A stretch of DNA of 64,000 nt from Eubacterium sp. 1001713B170207_170306_E7 (GCF_015547515.1 NZ_JADMVE010000002.1:310001-374000); one strand, 5' to 3'; counted from the first letter of the stretch, positions 32,407-41,488 are shown. Notes: a model not told the origin generated them from the sequence alone. Translations and numbers: made by a program.

Positions 32407-33906
32407 ATGAAAAAGGCAAAAAATATCATGTTTCAGGGGACGGGCTCATCCGTGGGAAAGAGCCTGCTGACCGCAGCAGTGTGCCGGATTCTGAACAATA
32501 AAGGTTACCGTGTAGCGCCCTATAAATCCCAAAATATGGCGCTTAATTCTTATATAACGCTGGACGGCAAGGAGATGGGCAGGGCCCAGGTGGTCCAGGC
32601 CGAATGCGCCAGAATTGAGCCGCAGGTAGAAATGAACCCTGTGCTGTTAAAACCAAACTCAGACGTGGGCTGCCAGGTCATCCTGAACGGAAAGGCAGAA
32701 TTTAACATGAACGCGGTCGAGTACCACGCCCACAAGGCAAAGCTGACCGGCGTGGTCATGGACGCCTACAACCTGCTGGCCGAAAGCCATGATATCATCG
32801 CCATCGAAGGCGCGGGAAGCCCGGCGGAGATCAACCTCCGTGACAACGACATTGTGAACATGGGGCTTGCCGAAATGGTAGACGCGCCGGTCATTCTCAT
32901 CGGCGATATTGACCGCGGCGGCGTTTTCGCCTCCATTTACGGTACCATCAAGCTGCTGGAGCCTGAGGAACAGGCAAGGATCAAGGGCTTTATCATCAAC
33001 AAATTCCGCGGCGACGTCGAGCTGCTGAAGCCAGGTATTGAGATGATCGAGGAAAAGGTGGGCGTTCCGTGCCTGGGCGTTATCCCCTACCAGCGCCTTG
33101 TCATTGACGATGAAGACAGCGTAACCGAGCGGTGGGACGAGCAGCGCGAGGGTGTGATTACCATCGGCGTGGTACGCCTGCGTCATATTTCAAACTTTAC
33201 CGACTGCACAGTCTTTGACATGTACCCCGATGTTAAGGTAGAATATTATGAGAACCAGCGGGAGCTGCACCGTGCCGATCCCGATCTCATTGTGATACCC
33301 GGCAGCAAAAATACCATTGATGACATTGTGAAGCTGCGGGAAAGCAGGCTGGAGGAAGAAATACTGGCCAAGCATACAGCAGGCGTGCCGGTAATCGGTA
33401 TCTGCGGCGGCTACCAGATTCTCGGTCACGAGATCTGTGACCCGCACTGCGTCGAGTCCACAGTGGGCGACATCAAGGGACTGGGGCTTTTAAACATGCG
33501 CACTGTGCTGGAGGAAGAAAAAACCACCACACGGGTGGCAGGGAATATCAATGCGGATTTCCTGGATATGGGGCTGAGCGGCAGCGCCATCACCGGCTAC
33601 GAGATCCATATGGGTGAAACCACGCCCATTGATGATACCAAGAGCTTTGCAACACTGGAGGACGGGCGCTTTGACGGCGCGGTATCCGCAGACGGCACAG
33701 TGATGGGAACCTACCTGCACGGCGTGTTCGACAACGACGCGTTCCGTGAAAAATTAATCGAAACCCTGAAAAAGAAAAAGAACATCGCGGCAGAGGGCGA
33801 AGCGGTTGATTTCAAAGCCTTTAAGGAAGAGCAGTACGACCTGCTGGCCGAAACCGTTGAAAATAATCTGGATATGCAAAAATTAATGGAAATTATTGGA
33901 GTATAA
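32407..33906 (+). CDS. cbiP: cobyric acid synthase
   Basis: The 499-residue enzyme amidates side chains b, d, e and g of adenosyl-cobyrinate diamide. The P-loop GTGSSVGKS spans 11-19, followed by KSQNMALNSYIT. The C-terminal class I glutamine amidotransferase domain has its nucleophile in GICGGYQILG and a late HGVFDND His. Length is normal. The gene ends 1 base before the cbiB start codon, so they are coupled. Confidence 0.94.
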   Translation: MKKAKNIMFQGTGSSVGKSLLTAAVCRILNNKGYRVAPYKSQNMALNSYITLDGKEMGRAQVVQAECARIEPQVEMNPVLLKPNSDVGCQVILNGKAEFNMNAVEYHAHKAKLTGVVMDAYNLLAESHDIIAIEGAGSPAEINLRDNDIVNMGLAEMVDAPVILIGDIDRGGVFASIYGTIKLLEPEEQARIKGFIINKFRGDVELLKPGIEMIEEKVGVPCLGVIPYQRLVIDDEDSVTERWDEQREGVITIGVVRLRHISNFTDCTVFDMYPDVKVEYYENQRELHRADPDLIVIPGSKNTIDDIVKLRESRLEEEILAKHTAGVPVIGICGGYQILGHEICDPHCVESTVGDIKGLGLLNMRTVLEEEKTTTRVAGNINADFLDMGLSGSAITGYEIHMGETTPIDDTKSFATLEDGRFDGAVSADGTVMGTYLHGVFDNDAFREKLIETLKKKKNIAAEGEAVDFKAFKEEQYDLLAETVENNLDMQKLMEIIGV

Positions 33907-33907
33907 A

Positions 33908-34912
33908 ATGCTTTTAGGAATGAGCGCAGGCATTTGGTTTTGTCTGATTGTGGGAGCAGTGGTGCTGGACCGCCTGATTGGCGATCCGGCATGGATTCCT
34001 CATCCCATTGTCTACATTGGAAAACTGGTTGGATTTTTAACCAAAAAATTAAATAAGGGCAAGGCCAGAAAGTTCAAGGGGCTCATTCTATGGGGGTTGA
34101 CCATTGTGATTACCGGCGCTGTTATTCTGGCAGTGCAGTACATTGCGTACCGGCTCAATATCGTTTTGTTTTATGCGGTGAACCTTTACCTTTTATCCAC
34201 CACCATTGCGGCGAAATGCCTGCAGGAGGAAGTCATGAAGGTCTACGACGCCCTGCGGGATAAGGATATTCCCAAGGCCCGCACCATGGTCGGCTATTTA
34301 GTGGGGCGCGATACCCAGGAGCTTCAGGAGGGCGGCATTGTCCGCGCGACAGTGGAGACCACTGCGGAAAACACCATTGACGGGGTGCTCGCACCGATTT
34401 TTTACATGATAATCGGCGTTGTGCTGTGGGTTTTTGTGCCCTTTATCAATCCGCTGCTGCTGGCCATGCTGTACAAAGCAGTCAACACCATGGATTCTAT
34501 GGTCGGCTATGTCCAGGAGCCCTACAAGGACTTTGGCTATTTTTCGGCCAAAATTGACGATATCGCCAACTTTGCGATCGCGCGTATTGGAAGCTGGTTT
34601 ATGCTCATTGGCGGCTTGTTTTTAGGATACAGGGTCAGTGAGGGGCAGCGGATTTACGGACGCGACCGAAAGAACCATAAAAGCCCCAATTCCGGGCATC
34701 CGGAATCCGTGGTGGCCGGGCTTTTGGGCGTCCAGCTGGGCGGCACCAACCTGTATTTCGGGCAGATGCTTGAAAAGCCAACCATCGGCGATGCCGGGCG
34801 GAGCCTGGCCTATGAGGACATCAAAGACACCATCAGCATCATGTTCTCCAGTGAGGTCGTGATGATGGTGCTGACGAGTCTGGTTTTCTTTGGAATTTAT
34901 ATTGTTTCATAG
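33908..34912 (+). CDS. cbiB: adenosylcobinamide-phosphate synthase
   Basis: The start is ATG 33908 with GGAG six bases upstream, formed by the last codons of cbiP. The 334-residue membrane protein attaches aminopropanol phosphate to cobyric acid. DRLIGDPAWIPHPIVYIG near the start and the ETTAENTIDGVLAPIFY segment are diagnostic. HKSPNSGHPESVVAGLLGVQLGG lies near the C-terminus. Several hydrophobic helices place it in the membrane. Confidence 0.93.
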   Translation: MLLGMSAGIWFCLIVGAVVLDRLIGDPAWIPHPIVYIGKLVGFLTKKLNKGKARKFKGLILWGLTIVITGAVILAVQYIAYRLNIVLFYAVNLYLLSTTIAAKCLQEEVMKVYDALRDKDIPKARTMVGYLVGRDTQELQEGGIVRATVETTAENTIDGVLAPIFYMIIGVVLWVFVPFINPLLLAMLYKAVNTMDSMVGYVQEPYKDFGYFSAKIDDIANFAIARIGSWFMLIGGLFLGYRVSEGQRIYGRDRKNHKSPNSGHPESVVAGLLGVQLGGTNLYFGQMLEKPTIGDAGRSLAYEDIKDTISIMFSSEVVMMVLTSLVFFGIYIVS

Positions 34913-34923
34913 CGAGGAAAAGA

Positions 34924-35973
34924 ATGAATAAACACGGTGGATACCGAGGCGATAAAAAAGATATATTGGATTTCAGCATCAATATCAACCCGCTTGGCAT
35001 GCCCGGGGGGCTGAGAAAAAGGCTGGAGGCGGCTCTGGACGAGCTTGGCAAATATCCGGAGATTACCGGAGAGACAGCCCGGGCGAAAATCGCGGCGGAT
35101 ATTGAGATGGCTCCGGAAAATGTGATTCTGGGAAACGGCGCCATTGAGCTGATCTATCTTTTTGCCAGAGGCGTTCATCCAGAGCGGGCGCTCATCCCGG
35201 TGCCGACCTTTAACGAGTACCGGCGGGCCCTTGATATGAACGGCTGCGGCCCGGTCAGTGAGCTGGTGCTGTCGCCGGAGGAGCATTTTGAGCTGGATCC
35301 GGATGCGCTTATCCACAGGGCAAAGCAATGCCGCCCGAAAGCTGTGTACCTGTGTAATCCGACCAATCCGACAGGACGCCTTTACAGCAAAGCCTTTATC
35401 AAAGACCTGATGGACCGGATGGACCCGGAAATCATCTGGTTTATTGATGAATCCTTCATTGAATTTTCAGGCGTTGAAACCTGTCTGGAATATGTGAAGC
35501 ATTCATACCATCGTATTTTTCTGCTGCGTTCCCTGACCAAGTTCTTTGGCGTGCCGGGGCTGCGGATCGGCTACGGCGTCGGCTCGGCAGAGCTTATCCG
35601 GGCCATGGAAGCCTACAAAGAGCCGTGGACCATCAATACCCTGGCCCTGGAAGCCGCCATGTGTATTTATGACGACAAGGCCTACATGCAGAAAACAAGG
35701 GACTATATCCAGACCGAGCGGCAGCGCGTTTTTGAGGCCCTGTCCGGTCTGCCTGCGCTGAGCGTGTATCCGAGCGGCGCCGATTTTCATCTGTACAGGG
35801 TGGAGGGAAGAAGCGCGCAGACACTTCAGAAAGAGCTGCTTGAGCAGCGGATCAATATCCGGACCTGTGAGGATTTCGCAGGACTGGAAACCCAGTTTTT
35901 CAGAGCGGCCATCAAGCGGCGTGAGGATAATGACCGGCTGATTGCAGCTTTAAATAATATTTTAAGGGGATAA
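34924..35973 (+). CDS. cobD: L-threonine-O-3-phosphate decarboxylase
   Basis: The 349-residue class I/II aminotransferase-fold enzyme opens with HGGYRG and LDFSININPLGMP, typical of CobD. YLCNPTNPTGRLY binds PLP phosphate, and the PLP lysine is Lys206 in SLTKFFGVPGLRIGYG. It makes aminopropanol phosphate for CbiB, using threonine phosphate from the PduX-like kinase at 10.8 kb. Histidinol-phosphate aminotransferase is the nearest alternative; operon context favours CobD. Confidence 0.9.
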   Translation: MNKHGGYRGDKKDILDFSININPLGMPGGLRKRLEAALDELGKYPEITGETARAKIAADIEMAPENVILGNGAIELIYLFARGVHPERALIPVPTFNEYRRALDMNGCGPVSELVLSPEEHFELDPDALIHRAKQCRPKAVYLCNPTNPTGRLYSKAFIKDLMDRMDPEIIWFIDESFIEFSGVETCLEYVKHSYHRIFLLRSLTKFFGVPGLRIGYGVGSAELIRAMEAYKEPWTINTLALEAAMCIYDDKAYMQKTRDYIQTERQRVFEALSGLPALSVYPSGADFHLYRVEGRSAQTLQKELLEQRINIRTCEDFAGLETQFFRAAIKRREDNDRLIAALNNILRG

Positions 35974-35980
35974 AAAGAAA

Positions 35981-36535
35981 ATGGGAAGCATAGTATTTGT
36001 AACCGGCGGCGCCCGGAGCGGCAAAAGCAGTTTTGCGGAAAAGGCAGTCAAGGAAGTTGGCAATAAGGTCGCCTATATTGCCACAGCCATTGCCTTTGAC
36101 GACGGCATGAAGGACCGGATACGAAAGCACCGGGAACAGCGTCCGTCGGAGTGGGCCACCATTGAGCGCTATAAGGATTATGAAGTCATGGCTGAGGATC
36201 CGGCCTTTCAGGAGGCCGATACCATTCTGTTTGACTGCCTGACCGTCATGATCACCAACAATATGCTGGATTACGATGTGGATTACGACCACTGCGGCAT
36301 GGACACCATCGCAGAGGTTGAGGATAAGATCAGGGAACAGGTTCAGACACTGCTTGAGGTGTGTAAGGACAAGCACCTGTTCATGGTCTCGAACGAAGTA
36401 GGGCTGGGGCTTGTGCCCTCCTATAAGCTCGGCAATTATTTCAGAGATATTTCCGGCAGAATGAACCAGTATGTGGCCTGCCGTGCTGATGAGGTCTACT
36501 TTACCGTGTCCGGGATCCCCATGAAATTGAAGTGA
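35981..36535 (+). CDS. cobU: adenosylcobinamide kinase/guanylyltransferase
   Basis: The 184-residue CobU phosphorylates adenosylcobinamide and transfers GMP to it. The P-loop GGARSGKS spans 9-16. KVAYIATAIAFDDGMKDRIRKHREQRP follows, carrying the His that accepts GMP. VSNEVGLGLVPSYKLGNYFRDISGRMNQ is the expected C-terminal part. It is the last gene of the operon; cobS, cobT and cobC are not in the window. Confidence 0.94.
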   Translation: MGSIVFVTGGARSGKSSFAEKAVKEVGNKVAYIATAIAFDDGMKDRIRKHREQRPSEWATIERYKDYEVMAEDPAFQEADTILFDCLTVMITNNMLDYDVDYDHCGMDTIAEVEDKIREQVQTLLEVCKDKHLFMVSNEVGLGLVPSYKLGNYFRDISGRMNQYVACRADEVYFTVSGIPMKLK

Positions 36536-36541
36536 GGCTGC

Positions 36542-36590
36542 GTTTTATTGCAATTCAGGAATTGTAATAAAACCAAGAATGCGATATAAT
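36542..36590 (+). promoter_or_regulatory. palindrome overlapping the promoter of the SEC-C gene
   Basis: GTTTTATTGCAATT (36542-36555) and AATTGTAATAAAAC (36560-36573) form a 14-bp inverted repeat with one wobble. The right arm contains TTGTAA (36562-36567), which is 17 bp from TATAAT (36585-36590), a good promoter. An operator covering the -35 is a simple reading; no T-run follows to make it a cobU terminator. Confidence 0.55.
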
Positions 36591-36624
36591 ATTTTGAGCA
36601 AAACAGGAACAGAAGGAGAAAACC

Positions 36625-37137
36625 ATGAGTTTATACGAAGAATGGAAAGAAGCCGCGTCAGTCGACCCTGAGGAGGATGAAAAAGGCTACAAAGAGCTGT
36701 GGAATGAATATCTGACTAAGGAAAAAGCCTTTTATGAAGATATTCTGGGCAAAAAACAGGATGTCGTAGAGGGGACCATCAGTGAGCTGGCAGAAAAATA
36801 CAATGTCACCCCAATGATGATGGCAGGCTTTATGGACGGCATCAGCGAGAGCCTGAAATCCGATCTGGATAATCTTGAAGCGCTGGAAGCCGACACCCAG
36901 GTCCGCCTGGAAATTGACTTTGAAAAGCTGTACTACAACATGGTCGGCGTACCGGCAGAATGGCTTTATGAGCTGCCGCAGTGGGATGATATCCTGACAG
37001 CCCAGAGAAAAAGAGAGCTGATGAAAGCCTCCAGAGAAAGAAACACCGTTGTTAAAAAAGAAAAAATCGGACGTAATGATCCATGTCCATGCGGCAGCGG
37101 TAAGAAATATAAGAAATGCTGCGGCAGAAACGCGTAA
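36625..37137 (+). CDS. SEC-C motif protein
   Basis: The 170-residue protein ends in a SEC-C zinc motif, [20 protein letters not shown], as found at the end of SecA and many stand-alone proteins. The rest is helical and acidic, and resembles small clostridial SEC-C proteins of unknown function. The four Cys should bind one zinc. AGAAGGAGA precedes ATG 36625, and its own promoter lies at 36562-36590. It is monocistronic, bounded by a terminator of the dispersed palindrome family. Confidence 0.82.
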   Translation: MSLYEEWKEAASVDPEEDEKGYKELWNEYLTKEKAFYEDILGKKQDVVEGTISELAEKYNVTPMMMAGFMDGISESLKSDLDNLEALEADTQVRLEIDFEKLYYNMVGVPAEWLYELPQWDDILTAQRKRELMKASRERNTVVKKEKIGRNDPCPCGSGKKYKKCCGRNA

Positions 37138-37147
37138 GCATAAGCCC

Positions 37148-37182
37148 CGGGACGTAACGAAAAGTTATGTCCCTGTTTTTTT
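37148..37182 (+). terminator. terminator, copy 2 of the dispersed palindrome
   Basis: GGGACGTAAC (37149-37158), loop GAAAA and GTTATGTCCC (37164-37173), followed by TGTTTTTTT. One arm carries a single T in place of C compared with the other copies. Confidence 0.8.
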
Positions 37183-37262
37183 AGGGTTTAATACATATTT
37201 TCCTAAATAATTCTGTCCATTTCGCCCTTTTTATGGTATACTTCCATCGGAGGGTTATAACA

Positions 37263-37907
37263 ATGACGATTAAACGAAAAGGAAACATTACAAAAGAGCG
37301 AATACTTTATTTTGCTAAAAAGGAATTTTATCAAAATGGTTATAACAAGACACAGTTAAAACGCATTGCTGAGCAGGCAGAGCTTAGTCTTGGCAATTTA
37401 AACTATTACTTTAAAAAGAAAGATGATCTGGTAAAAGAGATTTACAATCAGTTTTTTATAGAGGTTTACCAGTTTATTGAAGACCAGCATGTTCGTGACG
37501 CGTTACAGCAGCACTGCTGCTTTTTGTATATTATCTATAATATTGTCCTTACCGATGAAAATAACAAACGGTTTTATTATGAAATTATTCAGAATAAATC
37601 GAATTACCGGGTGATGCAGGAGCTGATGCACGCAAAATACCAGGATATTGTGGAGTCGTTACAGCTTTCGCTGTCCGATCTGGAATTTGAATTTATTATT
37701 TTAACGGAATTTGGGGCCAGACGTGAGATTTTTTTGAACTATTTTACCGGTCACCTGCCCCTGACCATTGACGCGCTGATTTATTATTTGATTAAGAATA
37801 CCTGCAAAAAGCTCGATGTTTCCGGTGAAGCGTTTGAGGCTCTGATTGCGCGTTCCCACGAATTTATCGCGCAAAAAGATTTTTCCCAGCTAAAATTTCT
37901 TGTCTGA
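37263..37907 (+). CDS. TetR-family transcriptional regulator
   Basis: The start is ATG 37263, 8 nt after CGGAGGG; an upstream in-frame ATG at 37233 precedes that site. The 214-residue protein has a TetR helix-turn-helix at about residues 10-58: ITKERILYFAKKEFYQNGYNKTQLKRIAEQA then LSLGNLNYYFKKKDDLV. A helical ligand-binding domain rich in aromatic residues follows. It converges on the DcuC/UroD/small-protein unit, which it might control. The ligand is unknown. Confidence 0.85.
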   Translation: MTIKRKGNITKERILYFAKKEFYQNGYNKTQLKRIAEQAELSLGNLNYYFKKKDDLVKEIYNQFFIEVYQFIEDQHVRDALQQHCCFLYIIYNIVLTDENNKRFYYEIIQNKSNYRVMQELMHAKYQDIVESLQLSLSDLEFEFIILTEFGARREIFLNYFTGHLPLTIDALIYYLIKNTCKKLDVSGEAFEALIARSHEFIAQKDFSQLKFLV

Positions 37908-37909
37908 AA

Positions 37910-37956
37910 AAGCAGAGGCCCTGTCTGTCATACCGCGACAGTCAGGGCCTCTGCTT
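37910..37956. terminator. bidirectional terminator between tetR and the small gene
   Basis: AAGCAGAGGCCCTG (37910-37923) and CAGGGCCTCTGCTT (37943-37956) form a perfect 14-bp stem, with TGTC/GACA inside. TTATTT follows on the plus strand and TTTTTC on the minus strand, serving both convergent units. Confidence 0.8.
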
Positions 37957-37966
37957 ATTTAGAAAG

Positions 37967-38110
37967 CTACATTAACGATAAAAACAAAACAAATCCAGCG
38001 AGCAGGCCTTCTTTTGAAGCGTCATCGGGTAAAAAATCGAGCATTGGTTTTAAAGCTTCTACGCCTTCGGGATATTTGGTATAGTCTATTTCTTTTTTGT
38101 TTTCGTCCAT
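37967..38110 (-). CDS. 47-residue small protein coupled to UroD-family gene
   Basis: This minus-strand ORF begins at ATG 38110..38108 with a perfect AAGGAG nine bases upstream and ends with TAG at 37969..37967, just before the terminator. The gap to the upstream gene's stop is 12 bases, so it is the third gene of the unit. The product is MDENKKEIDYTKYPEG at its start and ends in the hydrophobic GLLAGFVLFLSLM, with a short acidic middle (DFLPDDASKEG). It may attach to the membrane or to a protein partner through the hydrophobic end. No family was recognised. Confidence 0.68.
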   Translation of the reverse strand: MDENKKEIDYTKYPEGVEALKPMLDFLPDDASKEGLLAGFVLFLSLM

Positions 38111-38122
38111 TTTTATTTCTCC

Positions 38123-39289
38123 TTATTGATAATTATGAATAAATTCGCTGACGGCCAGTAAGTTTTCACGGTTACAATCGCTGGGATGTGATGTGAATTT
38201 ATCGGTACAGAGGATTAAACCGCCGTCCCGGCCCACTTCATCAATGACCCGTTTCGCGTAGTCGATACATTCCTGCTTTGTGCCTCGGGAGATCAGCGAA
38301 ACTGGCAGTCCGCCCCACAGGCATAAATTTGGCAGCCGTTTGCGCGTCTCAAAAATATCGTCCATTTCGACATAAAAGCAGAAGTGTCCCTTGGGCAGCT
38401 CCTGTAAATATTCGGTGACATGCTTAAAGGAGCCCTCGCTCAGTATAAACATGGTGGTGTCGGTTTCGATGATTTTATCGGCCAGCTCTTTAAACTGCGG
38501 CCAGAAGAATTTTTCAAACTGCTTTGGATTAATCATATTTTCGCTGAGCATGATCGTAAAAGCAGTAAAGGCGCTTGACGGAGACTCGGTGTGCTGAATG
38601 CCGTCGATGAGGTTTTTCACAAAGGTGTTGTGATAAACTTCGTTAAAAGCCAGAACCTTTTCTGGTATTTTTCTGAGATCACGGGATAAGCCCTTCATTC
38701 CCCTTAAGAAGTTGTACAGTGACTCGAAAGCGGGGTAGATGCGGGCGCCGTTGACTGGATCTAAGAGCGGGGGAACGCCGCATTCCTCGGCCAGCCGTTT
38801 ATTGGTTTTCTGCATTGCCTGGTCGTAAGAAAGGAACTCGCCAAGTGTGTTTTGGATGGTCTGAAGCGGCATTTCACTTTTGAAATAGGTATACTTTCTC
38901 GGAATAATGTTTTCCCACAGTGTCTTGAGAGGATTCTCTATAAAAGGGTCATAATCGTCTTCATGAAAGTGATTTTGTTCCTCCAGCATTAAGGTGTTAT
39001 TTTCATCGTTGATCTGGTACTCAAAATTTCCCAGGCTCCGTGTCATGATCAGCGGATTCCGATCTCCGATATCGAGCATTGCATCAAATTGATAGCGTTT
39101 TTGGAAATCAATATTAGCGTTTTCAATCTTTTGCTGATCTAAGAGCGCGTCGCTTAGTGTGTATCCCAGGTCATAATACCGCCAAAAAGCGTCATTCGTT
39201 ACAAAAGGCACTCTTTTGGGTTTTCTTTCCATCCGGACAGCGTCGTCAAACAGTTTGATTCGTTCGTCTAAAGCTTTTTTTTGATCCAT
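38123..39289 (-). CDS. uroporphyrinogen decarboxylase-fold (methyltransferase-like) protein
   Basis: The start is ATG 39289 because AAGGTGG lies five bases upstream; in-frame ATGs further out lack a site. The 388-residue protein has the UroD/MtaA-type TIM barrel. The C-terminal pattern LWGGLPVSLISRGTKQECIDYAKRVIDEVG, then GGLILCTDKFTSHPSDCNRENLLAVSEF, is typical of the family. Corrinoid methyltransferases of this fold bind zinc through an HxC pair; the matching position here reads ILSEGSFKH, so that pair seems absent. It lies between a DcuC-like carrier and a small protein. Demethylation of an imported methylated acid is possible but unproven. Confidence 0.75.
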   Translation of the reverse strand: MDQKKALDERIKLFDDAVRMERKPKRVPFVTNDAFWRYYDLGYTLSDALLDQQKIENANIDFQKRYQFDAMLDIGDRNPLIMTRSLGNFEYQINDENNTLMLEEQNHFHEDDYDPFIENPLKTLWENIIPRKYTYFKSEMPLQTIQNTLGEFLSYDQAMQKTNKRLAEECGVPPLLDPVNGARIYPAFESLYNFLRGMKGLSRDLRKIPEKVLAFNEVYHNTFVKNLIDGIQHTESPSSAFTAFTIMLSENMINPKQFEKFFWPQFKELADKIIETDTTMFILSEGSFKHVTEYLQELPKGHFCFYVEMDDIFETRKRLPNLCLWGGLPVSLISRGTKQECIDYAKRVIDEVGRDGGLILCTDKFTSHPSDCNRENLLAVSEFIHNYQ

Positions 39290-39408
39290 GTTTTCCACCT
39301 TCATTTTATATTTTATTTGAATTATACATTGATTTCCTAAAAAAATCAATACTTTTTAGGAAAAATATTTAATTTTCATATTTTTTAATTTGTTAATCTG
39401 TATTGAAA

Positions 39409-40782
39409 TTATTGCAGGATTGCTGCGATGATGATATTTAGCAGGTAGGCCCCTGCGACCGGAATGATGTTTCTCTTGACCAGCGCGATGATATCGACCT
39501 CCACCATGCTCGCTACTGTGAGCACAGCCGACCCGATGGGTGAGAGCACCCGGCCGTAGCCCATGGAAAGCTGTATGGGCAGCAGGGCGATTTCCGGCAT
39601 GATATGGTAGGTGTTGAGCAGATTTAAGATGGAGTCGGTAAAGGGGGCCATGCCGGCATTGGGTGAACCGGTGAAAATAATGATAAACATGCCCAGCAGC
39701 CCGATGATCGCAAAGACAATGATCCCATTTAAAGGGGTCTTTGAGATGAGTTCTGCCAGCACGGTTAAGCCGCCAATTTTTTGGAGTGCGCCGGCAAAGA
39801 CGGAGGCGGCGGCAATCAATACAATCGTTACAGTGAAGCCATCGCCCATGCCTTCAAAAAAAGTTTTGGTTGCATCCATGGACTTTATGACGCTGCGCGA
39901 CCGGATCATCTCAATGGCGGTGCAGATAAATAAAGAGATAAACACCGCGGCACAGACTGAGATCACAATGGATGAAATGACCAGTTTACTAAAGGTAATG
40001 ATAAAAACAAGGGGAATCAGCGGAAAGAGGGCGTAAAATTTAGGAACGCCAATTTCGCTGGTGGGGAGCTCGGGTATTTCCTGCCGTTTGGCCGAATAGC
40101 CTGCTTTCTGATCCCATTTCCAGTTGACAACCGCGCACAGCACAGCAGACAGGAGGATCGGCAGCGTCGAGATGGGGATTTGAATACGGATAAAGTATTC
40201 GGCTGCCGTCATGCTGGAATGTATTTCGGATAAACCGTAAATGGGCATGGGGGCGGCAGGGCCGAGATCCATGGCGCCGCCGAGTAAAATGGCCGCCGCC
40301 GCGCTCAGCTTGCTGATGCCGCAGGAGCGCAGGACCGGGAACAGGGTAATAATCAGTAAAACGCTCAGGCCGGTGTGGGATGGGATTGCAATTTCCAGTA
40401 ATGCCCCTAAAATAACAGTGCAGCCCACAATAATGTAGGGATTTTTAATTTTTTGAAGGGGCTTGGAACAAAGGCGGGTGAGCATTTCGGTGGCGTGGAT
40501 ATGGTTCATATACCTTGTAAAGCCCATCAGAGGCAGCAATATCATGCCCAGATCGATATACTGGGAGCAAAAATAGGATTTCATGAATTCAAAGATATCT
40601 AAAAACCAGTTACCGACGGATTCCTCTCCCATAATGCTTTGGCCTGTGAACAGTGACCAGAAAAAAAGGATGACAAAGCCCAGAGCGAGCAGGCTCATGG
40701 GCGCGTAAGCTTTTTTCATAATCATAAAAATCAGCAGGCCAATCGCAACAAAGGTGAGTAGTACTTGAATAAAGCCGATCAT
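39409..40782 (-). CDS. DcuC-family C4-dicarboxylate-type carrier
   Basis: The 457-residue protein is a polytopic membrane carrier with about a dozen hydrophobic segments. ILLGGAMDLGPAAPMPIYGLSE, IIFTGSPNAGMAPFTDSILN and GYGRVLSPIGSAVLTVA are the conserved re-entrant-like loops of the DcuC/anaerobic C4-dicarboxylate family. It should exchange or import a carboxylate. It is the first gene of a minus-strand unit with its own promoter at 40826-40854. The UroD-fold protein comes 119 bases after it. The substrate is not readable. Confidence 0.82.
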   Translation of the reverse strand: MIGFIQVLLTFVAIGLLIFMIMKKAYAPMSLLALGFVILFFWSLFTGQSIMGEESVGNWFLDIFEFMKSYFCSQYIDLGMILLPLMGFTRYMNHIHATEMLTRLCSKPLQKIKNPYIIVGCTVILGALLEIAIPSHTGLSVLLIITLFPVLRSCGISKLSAAAAILLGGAMDLGPAAPMPIYGLSEIHSSMTAAEYFIRIQIPISTLPILLSAVLCAVVNWKWDQKAGYSAKRQEIPELPTSEIGVPKFYALFPLIPLVFIITFSKLVISSIVISVCAAVFISLFICTAIEMIRSRSVIKSMDATKTFFEGMGDGFTVTIVLIAAASVFAGALQKIGGLTVLAELISKTPLNGIIVFAIIGLLGMFIIIFTGSPNAGMAPFTDSILNLLNTYHIMPEIALLPIQLSMGYGRVLSPIGSAVLTVASMVEVDIIALVKRNIIPVAGAYLLNIIIAAILQ

Positions 40783-40825
40783 TTTTTTCCTCGTTATGAA
40801 ATTATTTCAGCGCTGATCTATCTCT

Positions 40826-40854
40826 AATTTAGCATGCAATGATAAACGCGTCAA
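40826..40854 (-). promoter_or_regulatory. promoter of the dcuC-uroD-small protein unit
   Basis: On the minus strand TTGACG (40854-40849) and TAAATT (40831-40826) are 17 bp apart. Confidence 0.6.
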
Positions 40855-40927
40855 TTATGCAGTTTTTTATGAGTAAATAGAAAAAAACTAATAAACTTAG
40901 AAAAAAAGGAGCAGGGGATAAAACCGT

Positions 40928-40956
40928 TTGCTAAAGGGGAAAAAATCATATATACT
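40928..40956 (+). promoter_or_regulatory. promoter of the HxlR gene
   Basis: TTGCTA (40928-40933) and TATACT (40951-40956) are 17 bp apart, 35 bp upstream of the start codon. Confidence 0.55.
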
Positions 40957-40990
40957 TTTTAATGTAAAGCGAAAAAGGTGGGGTTCATAA

Positions 40991-41488
40991 ATGAAGGAAA
41001 AAGTTTTAACCGCAGAAGCGATCAATGAAAAGCTGGAGGAGCGAAAGGGCTTTATGGCGAACTGCCAGAGCTTGATTGATACAGAGGATGACGAAACGTT
41101 TTTATCGGTTTTCAGTACGATTCCGGATTTTCCGGTGGGCTATGCCTCGGCTGAAAAGGCCATGGCGCTGATCAGCGGCAAATGGAAATATGCCATTCTC
41201 CGCCGGATTTTTATACGCCGCTGCATGCGCTATTCTGAGCTGAAAAAATCGCTGGAGCCCGACGGCATTACGGATAACATGCTCGCATCCTCTTTAAAAG
41301 AGATGGTGCAGGCGGGATTGCTTACTAAAACCATTTATGCAGAGGTTCCGGCCAGAGTGGAATACGCCATCACGCCAAAGGCGATTGAGATGTACCGGAT
41401 TATCCTCAGGCTGGCGATGTGGTATATTACCTATGAGAAAAAAGAGCTTCAGGAATTACTGGAGGCGGCTGAAACAGAAGCGCTGTGA
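40991..41488 (+). CDS. HxlR-family transcriptional regulator
   Basis: The 165-residue protein has an HxlR winged helix at about residues 55-150: ALISGKWKYAILRRIFIRRCMRYSELKKSL, then DGITDNMLASSLKEMVQAGLLTKTIYAEVPARVEYAITPKA. An N-terminal extension of about 50 residues is longer than in the average HxlR protein. It is transcribed divergently from the carrier/UroD unit, from which it is separated by 208 bp holding both promoters. It is therefore the best placed candidate regulator of that unit. Its Cys residues (25 and about 79) might sense redox state or electrophiles. Confidence 0.85.
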   Translation: MKEKVLTAEAINEKLEERKGFMANCQSLIDTEDDETFLSVFSTIPDFPVGYASAEKAMALISGKWKYAILRRIFIRRCMRYSELKKSLEPDGITDNMLASSLKEMVQAGLLTKTIYAEVPARVEYAITPKAIEMYRIILRLAMWYITYEKKELQELLEAAETEAL

